From Oegoconia quadripuncta (lineage: Eukaryota; Arthropoda; Insecta; Lepidoptera; Autostichidae): a stretch of 64,000 nt of DNA. Below, piece after piece: positions 55,861-64,000 of the stretch (position 1 is the first letter of the stretch; each line of letters begins with the position of its first letter). The position numbers were made by a program, and so were the translations under genes. The notes beneath the pieces are model-generated. The model was given only the letters and a program-made list of their open reading frames with translations, searched no databases and had not been told where the DNA came from. The stretch spans positions 8,747,001-8,811,000 of the forward strand of contig OX438745.1 of the NCBI GenBank assembly GCA_949316235.1. Reading direction: 5' to 3'.

Positions 55861-56654
55861 GTGTTACGCAGGTGCGCAACAGCCGGGACTAGCCTCAGGC
55901 GGGTTAATAGAAAAAAATAAATGAAAAATCAGAACAGGGTCCAATTTCTCTTTTTAATTATGTGGCATTATTACGCGTTAAACTTAAATTTCTATTTAAC
56001 GGTACGGAATGCTTAGGGCACGAGTGACTCGTTTGTACTTTTAAGCGACAATTTTACTTTATACTTTTTTTATGTTATTTCCGTGATACTTATCTCAGTC
56101 AGTTTTGAACAGATTTCGAAAATTCTTTTTTTCGATATCTTCAGGGTGAAACGTCTTATGATCCGGAGATGCAAAAACAACAACTGATACCCATTGATGG
56201 CTCGATTTGAAAATATGTAAAGAACCCTTTATGTTTTTGTGTTCCATTTTCGAATGCCAAAAGCCATTATCGCTTGTCAGGCATAGGAACTGACGTGACG
56301 TTTTACAACTAAAAAGACTGAAATGTGTAAAACATTTTTGTTACCAGCGGATGTAACAAAAGAATTCCTTCTCGTACAATACGCGCCTGTCAGTTGAAGA
56401 GTTGAAATGAAATGAAACAATACAAAATTTTTAATTCGTTGGTGAAGTCACAGCTCAGAATATGAAACGTTATATTGTCTCTAAGACAAATATGTCTGAC
56501 TTCAGTATTAAATTATCTTAATCCATTATTGTTGCGCGATCTGCCCAAATATATGGCAACCACAATTACTTAATTACTAGCAGGGATATCTCACTCCGCG
56601 TTTACGCGATTTCCAACAAAAACGCGTCTCTTCTTCGACTCTTTTGGCCACCTC
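55861..56654. other. flank without recognised features
   Basis: Nothing recognised. Confidence 0.45.
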
Positions 56655-56930
56655 CTTGGTTAAATGTAAACAATATAAGGTTTATAAAACGAAGGCCGCG
56701 TATTCGATTCCCAGCGGTGTTTATGTCTAGTACTCGATTTAGTCGGTGGTACCTAAGGCATTTTTAAATATCCGCCTGGGTATCTATCTAAGCTTGTCAC
56801 AATGCAGCAATGTTGATAGCTTTGTTATGTTCCGGTTGTTTGAAATAAGATAAACCAATCCCACACAATAAGTTGATTCGGGTGAATCTTACTCGTACAT
56901 ATTCGGGTGTGACTGAGGTCAAGTGCTACA
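56655..56930 (+). mobile_element. SINE family 2, old copy
   Basis: B-box-like tattcgattccc, gtactcgatttagtcggtgg and gttccggttgtttgaaataa; strongly diverged. Confidence 0.6.
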
Positions 56931-57564
56931 TTTTCCATTTGGAGCTACCATACTAGGGAACAGGGGGTATATTTTTAGATGTAGGCGGCTGTAATATCTC
57001 CGACATTCATCTAGTTACTTTAATATTGTGTGACATTATATAGAAATTAACTATAAGGCAATACCTCCTCTAGGATTGGACTTTTATTATGTCAGATCAA
57101 ACATCTAAACGAACTTTTTAATTAAGGTTATTTTACAGGTCATTCGTTCATGATTGAATTACATCAAAATTTTATGCTGGCGAATTGTAAAAGTTATTTC
57201 CACATGATGAACGAGACCTAATTTAGGTACAAAATTAACTCCCAAAAGTCTTTCCCAAGGCGAGTAGGAGCGGCGGGTCGTTTCACTATGATTACATCAA
57301 ATCCCGGGGTATCAATATATCAGTGGAGAGATTACTGGGATTTCAGATGACATTTTCAATCGAGTTCCATGATTTCTGTTTTCATGCTCTAGGGGTCTGA
57401 TAGGCGGGATTTATTCGCATTTTGCGCATAATTTGATATTAGTAGGTACGTCTGACGCAGATATACATTTACAGCCCTGCATAGTAAATTAAGTTTTCTA
57501 AGGAAATCATGGACGTTTGCACAATGTACTAATTTTATTCTGATTTCCGAGGCTACAATATGAG
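56931..57564. other. flank without recognised features
   Basis: Nothing recognised. Confidence 0.45.
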
Positions 57565-57793
57565 GTTTATTGGTTGGCGGTATGGCACTTTAAATACCAT
57601 CATCTTATTTAAGTCTGCCGCCAAACAGCAATGTTAATAGCATTGTTGTGTTCCGGTTGTCAGAGATAAGATAGTCAGTCCCCCAAATATGATGGGGTTT
57701 CCGGGTCAGTACGCTTCCACCTTTGGCTTTATCTTCACTTAACATCAGGTGTGATTGATGTCAAGTGCTAACCGGTTGTGCATAAAAAAAAAT
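57565..57793 (+). mobile_element. SINE family 2
   Basis: gccgccaaacagcaatgtta through cttaacatcaggtgtgattg to a final A-run. Confidence 0.85.
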
Positions 57794-58451
57794 TACATTA
57801 CGAATCCTGTAATTTGCGTTTTAATTATGCTATAGAATTTATTTCTGCAAGATGTTGAGCCTTTATTTACGCCACACATACACTAAAAAAAATAAAAAAA
57901 TAAAAGAATCCAAAAAAAAAAAAAAATATAGAAATAAGAAAGAATAAAAAAGAAAACATTTATTCAGCGTACAAAGGGCATTGAACTACATGAAAATATT
58001 CATTTAAATAATGATGCTAAACATAATCTGATATAGGTTCCAGATCAGCATAATGCTGTGGCATGAACCTTAGAGTTGATTAGCTGGCATCTTTGTAGGG
58101 AGTTGTTTGTAGGGAGGGAGGCTCATAGAATCATTCCAAAACAAATAAAATAATCAAGTTTACATGTTGTACATAATTAACATATTCTAGAATACAGACA
58201 TAAAATAAACTACTCAAATTATAGGTGCCTAAAGGAATTTATACAGCTATAATTTAAAAAAGCTAATAGCTAGAAAGAAACAGAAAGAAAATACAAAGAG
58301 TGCGTGTGTGCCGCAGCAGCATGAGGGTGGCGGAAGTCACTATAGGCAGGCCGGATCCAACTGGTTGATCTGAAAATCAATGAGGCGAGGGCGATAAAAA
58401 GAAGTGGACATCGACTGATATGATGAAGATTAATGTTAATTAAACCAACCT
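57794..58451. other. flank, A-rich
   Basis: A-rich run at 57885-57950; nothing else recognised. Confidence 0.45.
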
Positions 58452-58590
58452 TACCAAAAGGTCGCGGTTTCGAATCTCACTAGGGGCATATATGTTTGTA
58501 TGATGAATACGTACATGTGTACCCGAGTTATGGATGTTTTCATTTATAATAAGTATTTATTTGCAAGAAAAATATGTATGTATATCAACC
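58452..58590 (+). mobile_element. SINE family 1, 5' truncated
   Basis: Starts inside the tRNA part (B box ggtttcgaatctc) and keeps gatgaatacgtacatgtg. Confidence 0.7.
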
Positions 58591-58592
58591 TG

Positions 58593-58883
58593 ACCATTAT
58601 CCTAAATGGGGTGGTCAGAGATATCCCAAACAATAGTGCTTGGGTGTTCCAATCATTAAAAATTTAATGGTTGAAACAACATCCACCGTTATCTTATGAA
58701 ATATTCAGAAATGCACACGTGACAGGAGGTGAGCCCATCACCGTTCAAACGTGCAAAACTATAGATGTTTTTTAGTAGAAAGCCCCTTAGTCGCCTTTTA
58801 CGACACCTACGGGAAGAGACGGGCACTCAAATAGAATAGAACTAATATTCTATTTGAGTGCCGAAACCACACAGCACTAAATA
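58593..58883 (+). repeat. unclassified lepidopteran repeat, copy 1
   Basis: Contains atgcacacgtgacaggaggt, then ccttagtcgccttttacgac and ttctatttgagtgccgaaac. A related copy is at 62118-62290. Includes a perfect hairpin (58822-58862). Confidence 0.65.
58822..58862. repeat. perfect 17-bp hairpin
   Basis: Left arm ggcactcaaatagaata, 7-nt loop, exact complement to 58862. Confidence 0.9.
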
Positions 58884-59211
58884 TAATTAACATTAATAAA
58901 TATCTGCCATGATAATAGCATTATAACCTAATGTGTGCTAATGTCAAGTAATTACATCTTTAAAATCGAAAAACTGGTCACAGTTCTTTTGCTTTCTCAA
59001 TTTTACATTACAATGGCGATGAAGGGGATGCAAGGATCTTAATGTTTAATGTTCCAAATTAATGTTTCAAAAACATAGTTGAGTTGTTAAATATTATATA
59101 ATTAATATTGGAATAAAAAGTACGTATAGATAAATAGTAGATCATAAGATTTTGTTTATTTGAAAATGGTAAAGGAAGCCTAGAAGGGTGGCATTTTCTT
59201 CTAAGAAATAT
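58884..59211. other. flank without recognised features
   Basis: Nothing recognised. Confidence 0.45.
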
Positions 59212-59366
59212 ATTTTTTTTTATGCACCACGGGTTAACACTTGACCTCAATCACACCTGATGTTAAGTGAACATAAAGTCTAAGGTGGAAGCGTACTAAC
59301 CCGGAAACCTTTGGGGGACTGACTATCTTATCTCTGACAACCGGAACACAACAATGCTATTAACAC
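59212..59366 (-). mobile_element. SINE family 2, 3' half
   Basis: T-run, tatgcaccacgggttaacac, cacacctgatgttaagtg. Confidence 0.8.
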
Positions 59367-59435
59367 ACACACAAATAAATGAAAAGAAAGAGTATTCGCT
59401 TTTCTCAGACGAGAATCGAATCTTGTTGACCTATT

Positions 59436-59513
59436 AAATTATCTTCGGCCACATCGTCACGTGCCATCAGGTGTGGTCAAATGCGTATCCAGTTAACAAT
59501 AAAAAAATAAAAA
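59436..59513 (+). mobile_element. 3' tip of LINE family 3
   Basis: gccatcaggtgtggtcaaat, gcgtatccagttaac and an A-run. Confidence 0.6.
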
Positions 59514-60274
59514 ATGTTTATATTCTCTCACTAACAATAAGTAGCATTATTTACTTAGTAGTAGTAATTTTCCAACCTGGCAATTCTTGAAAACAGAACC
59601 GAATATCGGGTTCAGTGGCAGCCCTGGGATAGGCCTATGTTCAGTAGTGGACTAATAATATAGGCCTACAATGGATGATGGAACTTTTACAAATCAAAAA
59701 GTATTAGTTACTCTTGACATGCAGGCGATTAAGTACCAATTATTTGCCACATTCCAGAGGCCTCTTGTATAGGAAATATTCCTTTTATAAGAAACGCACT
59801 CAATTTTCCATCCATCCAATAATGTTTCCGGAATTCGCCGTTAGATATCTCGTGGCAAACCAATAATATTCGAGCAACGCCCAAAACGGAATGCTGTGAG
59901 GAGAACCGTACTCTATATCCACTGGAATTATTGTGTTGGAAAATGGTTGCTTCCCCAGCTATTCAGCGTTGATGGCGCTGGAAATTTGCATAGAAAATTT
60001 GAATATCCAGCCAGTTGCATTGTTCTAAAAACAATAGAAAAACAGAGGGCCGAACAACAATGTAATTTTGGCGCGTGATCGATCGAGAGGTAAACTTTTA
60101 TTAACAATAGTAAACAAGACGATGTTTATGTAAGAGGATGTTTATGTACGGTAGGTTGCTGACATCAAGGGCATTTCCAGCCTTCAACTCCATGGGATTA
60201 AACGGCTCCTCTACACGATATATAAAATTGTTGTAACCTTTCTTGATTGTAAATGATTGATTGAAAAGAGACAA
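59514..60274. other. flank without recognised genes
   Basis: 59600-59675 resembles a degraded RTE end. The 60-codon frame at 59896 has no recognisable domain. Confidence 0.45.
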
Positions 60275-60417
60275 ACCCTCTAAGTTTCTCGCTAGCTCTT
60301 CTCAGTAGTGGTCGCGTTCCGAGCTAGTGGTAGTTTAAAAAACAAATGACGTTCATAAGTGCATATTGTATTGCCTACATGAATAAATGATTTTCATTTC
60401 ATTTCATTTCATTTCAT
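60275..60417 (+). mobile_element. LINE 3' end with ATTTC tail
   Basis: ctaagtttctcgctagctct and gtcgcgttccgagctagtgg followed by five or more atttc units. Confidence 0.65.
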
Positions 60418-60859
60418 TTCATAAGTACTAAGCAGATTTTTTTAAATATAAATGTAAATGCGCACTGAAAACCAGCGCTGTGATTCGTCTCAGCATGAGC
60501 TGAGTGCTAACCCATTTAAGCACGAGAGAATTGTGCGAATATTATTTAAAATTTGAATTTTTGTTTTGCTATGATTTACTACTCCTTTATGTTTTTGTTC
60601 ATAACAAAATAAAATTCTAAATTGTAGTTATAAATGAACATTTATAGTAGCATAATTAAAAAATTCAATGACATATTTTTTTCATAAATGAAGCAAAAAA
60701 AAACAATAATGATTCCTATGAGCTGAAGTGGCAACAAGCTGGCCACATTTTTCAGAGAACCCTATGGCCGTTGGTAAAACGAGTTCGAAGCGAGCCTTTT
60801 TAAGGACATTTTTTACTCATAAATATGTTTTATGTTCGTTATGCTGATAAGTATATTAT

Positions 60860-61131
60860 AAATAAATAAATATCTTTGCACGTACACACAGCGCCATCTA
60901 GTTCCACACAAAGCAACTAGGCTTGTATTACAGATACCAGATGGTTGATAAACTACACAAATACATTTTTTTTTCTTGTAAATAAATACATATATAAATG
61001 AAAAACATCCATAATTCGGGAACACATGTCTGTATTCATCATACCCCAAACATATGACCCTAGCGGGATTCCAACCCGCGACTATTTAATATAGCAGCAG
61101 AGTTTCTAACCACTACACTAAACAGGTCGTC
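60860..61131 (-). mobile_element. tRNA-derived SINE family 1, full length
   Basis: Complement of the copy at 7368 end to end: 3' cacacagcgccatctagttc, B box complement near 61062-61073, 5' end gtcgt at 61131. Confidence 0.85.
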
Positions 61132-61329
61132 ATAGTATTTATAGTTATCTGTACTTTATTTAATTTATTTCATTTAAGTATCAGCAATTATGCGATGACG
61201 TACGCGAAATTATCACCACATCCGTGATTATGGTGCAAACATGCACCAATGTGTGTTTCTATTTTTTCGACAATATCACACACAACTACAATATTTATCG
61301 ACATCATTATAATTGGTGGTATTTTTACG

Positions 61330-61530
61330 TGGTTAGTACTCGGTTAGTGAGCAGGTTAGTGACCGCTTGGCTAGCTACCACCATCTTATCTAAATCTGTT
61401 GTTGTGTTTCGGTTGCCAGAGATAAGACAGCCAATTCCCGCATTCACCTTAGGCCTCATCTTCCTTTAACATCAACTTCATTGAACATGTGATTAAGGTT
61501 AAGTGATAACTCGCCGTGCATAAAAAAATT
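61330..61530 (+). mobile_element. SINE family 2, diverged
   Basis: gttagtactcggttagtgag, gccagagataagacagcc and a final A-run. Confidence 0.7.
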
Positions 61531-62117
61531 GTCGTGATTCGACATCTTCACTCTCGAGTGTAGGTATATTCCGTTGTGTATTAACAAATATTACCCCATT
61601 TTTAACAATGACATTCACGACATTTACCTACCCACGTTAATTCATTGTATTTAAAAATAGTCTCAACAGAACAACGAGTCATCCCAAATGTTGTAACATC
61701 AAAAAACACGGCCCTTCATAAAAGTCCGATACTTCTAAAGAGGCCTATTTATAATCTATTCAGTCGTTGTCATTGTCTGGACTTTATAACGGGTGGAATT
61801 AGGGCGCCGGTTGCTTGCATCTTTTACTGAAAGGGAACGTTTTGGTTTTCACCCAACTGATCCAAGAAAGAGGGTATTTTTGTCGGATGTATTGTGTGTA
61901 ATTTCTGTGTAGCTTATATCCTGGAAGAGATTGTCTTTAGTAAGTGTTCGTGAAACAAAACTCATCCGCGATCTGTCAATAAAACTCAATCTCTGTCAAT
62001 GTCAATAAACCGAGGTGCTCAATTCGACTGCTTTTTGATGATTATTTTTTGTCTGATTGAATAATCGTCTAGACTTATAAGTGATATAGTTGTAAATGAC
62101 TAATTATAATATACATA
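61531..62117. other. flank without recognised features
   Basis: Nothing recognised. Confidence 0.45.
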
Positions 62118-62290
62118 CATAACGTCACGACCCTTATCCCAAATGGGGTCGATCAGAGTGTTTGGGTGATCCAAATTACCTTATGAAATATACAAAAATG
62201 CACACGTGACAGGGGGTGAGGCCATCGCCGTTGAAAGAGACAGGTTGATTCTATTCTATTTGAGTGCCGAAACAACACAGCACAGAGTAA
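62118..62290 (+). repeat. unclassified lepidopteran repeat, copy 2
   Basis: Shares atgcacacgtgacagggggt and ttctatttgagtgccgaaac with 58593-58883, but lacks the hairpin's left arm. Confidence 0.6.
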
Positions 62291-62365
62291 TTATAAGCTA
62301 TAATAGAAATCACTGTCATGAATGAGTGTCCGATGATAACTGTGTCATGAGCAAATTGTGTCATT

Positions 62366-64000
62366 AGTATTGTATTGTATTGTATTGTATTTATTCGTCA
62401 ACAATGTCATTGTGTTCGAAATTATATAACATAAAAACATGAAATCAAATTATAAAATATGGAATAACTTATCAATAACTAGGATTAATTTATAAAATTA
62501 TGGAATAAATTATAAAACATAGTCTAATTGCATCAGTACAAAAACATAAAATCTAATTATAAGCACAACATTAATCATATTAAAAGTCACCTAACAATAC
62601 ATAAAATAACTAATATGAAAACATTCAATTTTAATAAAGTAAATAGTCAAATATTATTATAAATCAGTCAATGTATTTAAAAATCGTCAAGTCTGTAGCA
62701 ACACTTTTCCAACAGGAGCTGCTTTAATTTAAATTTAAATTGTTTTAAGTCTGTTATTACCTTCAGTTCTATGGGCAGCTTATTGAATAGTTTGACTGCT
62801 TGGTATCGCGAGCAGTGGGTGGCAATTTGCAATTTTGGTTGTATAATGCTAATCATGTCTTTACGTCTGGTTGCGATTCTATCCCTCATCTCCTCGTCAA
62901 TTTCATAGATATGTCTATTTTTTATTAAATTAGTCAAAATAGTCAAAATATATAAACTTGGCACAGTCAAAATGCCAAGCCTTTTGAAGTGTTCTTGGCA
63001 GCTCTCCCAGGGTGGAATTCTAACTATGGCGCGTATTGCTCTCTTTTGAATGGTAAACGCCTGTTTCATATTATATGCGTAACTGTTTCCCCACAGAGTG
63101 ATACTGTAGCGCAGCTTTGATTCCACCAAAGCGTAATATACCATTTTAAGTTGGTCTCTACAAAGAACATCCCTCAAACTGCGCAGAGCATAGCACGCCG
63201 AACTAACACTATTTTCAATGTTTTGAAGTTCGGATTGCCAATTCAAGTTGCTGTCAATATGTACGCCTAAGAATTTAACTACTTCTACAGTTTTAATAGT
63301 CTCGTTGCAGAGGTTGACATTTAACTCCATGTCATTTCTAACATGTGTTTTAAACAGTACTACATTCGTCTTATTTATATTAAGCTTTAGATTATTAATC
63401 GTGAACCAGTGATGAAATAAAACAAGCAATTTATTCACTTTCATATTCAGGTTTTCCAAGGTGTCAGCAGTCACTACAGCGTTTGTGTCATCAGCAAAGA
63501 GAGCCATTTTAACTCCCTCTATTTTATTATTAATGAAATTTATTAAGTCATTGACAAAAATGATGAAAAGTATAGGGGAGAGTACTGACCCTTGTGGAAC
63601 ACCCCTCGTTATGGTTATTAAATTTGAGTGGTGTATTTCTTCTACTCCATCGTCCGTTGTATCCTTTATCTCTACAAATTGCCTACGATTATTTAAGTAC
63701 GATTTGATGAGTGACAACAATTTATTTCTCACGCCGTAATGTTCTAGTTTGGCTATCAGTATATTATGATCCACGCAGTCAAATGCGGAGGACAGATCGA
63801 GAAAGGTCCCTGCTACTTTTTTCTTATTGTTTAATTCACTTACCACATCATGGATTAAAGTATCAACTGCGTCACCAGTACTACGACCCTTTTGATATCC
63901 GAATTGTCTAGAATTTAAAATTTTCGCTCGAGTCAGATGTGATTGAAGTCGCTTTTTTATTATCTTTTCTAATATTTTAGAGAGTATCGGCAAGAGTGAA
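62366..64000 (-). mobile_element. LINE with AATAC tail, continuing past the window
   Basis: The 3' terminus is a microsatellite (attgt units at 62366-62392 on the + strand), preceded by an AT-rich 3' UTR and a long RT frame. The 5' part lies beyond 64000. Confidence 0.85.
62677..64000 (-). CDS. LINE reverse transcriptase, C-terminal part (partial)
   Basis: Open without a stop from the window edge; about 440 codons visible. Motifs in order, counting from the first in-frame TTG (63993): FGYQKGRSTGDA (31-42), TFLDLSSAFDCVDH (63-76), GVPQGSVLSPILF (131-143), LFADDTNAVV (165-174) with the catalytic DD, FHHWFTINNLKLNINKT, VKFLGVHID, then a C-terminal region with LRYSITLWGNSYA. Ends CCYRLDDF. This is the RT of a Jockey-superfamily non-LTR element, which primes on nicked target DNA. 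No stops or frameshifts are visible in this part. The true start and endonuclease domain lie outside the window. Confidence 0.92.
   Translation of the reverse strand, partial: SLLPILSKILEKIIKKRLQSHLTRAKILNSRQFGYQKGRSTGDAVDTLIHDVVSELNNKKKVAGTFLDLSSAFDCVDHNILIAKLEHYGVRNKLLSLIKSYLNNRRQFVEIKDTTDDGVEEIHHSNLITITRGVPQGSVLSPILFIIFVNDLINFINNKIEGVKMALFADDTNAVVTADTLENLNMKVNKLLVLFHHWFTINNLKLNINKTNVVLFKTHVRNDMELNVNLCNETIKTVEVVKFLGVHIDSNLNWQSELQNIENSVSSACYALRSLRDVLCRDQLKMVYYALVESKLRYSITLWGNSYAYNMKQAFTIQKRAIRAIVRIPPWESCQEHFKRLGILTVPSLYILTILTNLIKNRHIYEIDEEMRDRIATRRKDMISIIQPKLQIATHCSRYQAVKLFNKLPIELKVITDLKQFKFKLKQLLLEKCCYRLDDF

Overview
The window looks like AT-rich nuclear DNA from a moth or butterfly (Lepidoptera). 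It carries one recognisable host gene in long introns full of mobile elements. The lepidopteran assignment rests on the type of repeats: tRNA-derived SINEs with A and B boxes, many truncated Jockey-like and RTE-like LINE ends, a mariner, and short foldback elements. It also rests on the close fit of the receptor to insect Dop1R1 proteins.

The host gene is a D1-like dopamine receptor (Dop1R1, also called DopR1 or dDA1) on the + strand. I assemble it from seven coding exons: 6613-6642, 13229-13316, 21687-21867, 23726-23854, 33364-33609, 40570-40817 and 42232-42539. The intron phases are 0, 1, 2, 2, 2 and 1. All splice sites are GT/AG and the exons join without a frameshift into 409 codons plus stop. 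All seven transmembrane helices and the amine-receptor hallmarks are present. The first coding exon carries only ten codons and follows a 5' leader with short upstream ORFs. An acceptor site at its left edge implies at least one more noncoding exon further left, so the promoter is not located.

Layout. 1-6484: upstream flank with a foldback element, an RT remnant and LINE/SINE ends. 6485-42539: the receptor gene. Intron 2 holds an apparently intact mariner (about 19293-20611). Intron 4 holds a PIF/Harbinger-like deletion derivative nested in a SINE (26407-26957), and a nearly full-length antisense Jockey-like LINE (about 28346-31690) broken by two in-frame TAA codons. Intron 6 holds a foldback element close to exon 7. 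42540-62365: gene-poor flank with SINEs, RTE ends (one inserted in a SINE with a 10-bp target duplication), several foldback or hairpin elements, and local duplications. 62366-64000: the 3' half of another LINE on the - strand, open at the window edge.

Only the receptor is a host gene I can support. The other coding sequences belong to transposable elements. I found no true tRNA, rRNA or CRISPR array. No obviously new biological system stands out. The best leads are the split 5' end of the receptor with its uORFs, the intact mariner, and several palindromic element families that I could not assign to a known family.
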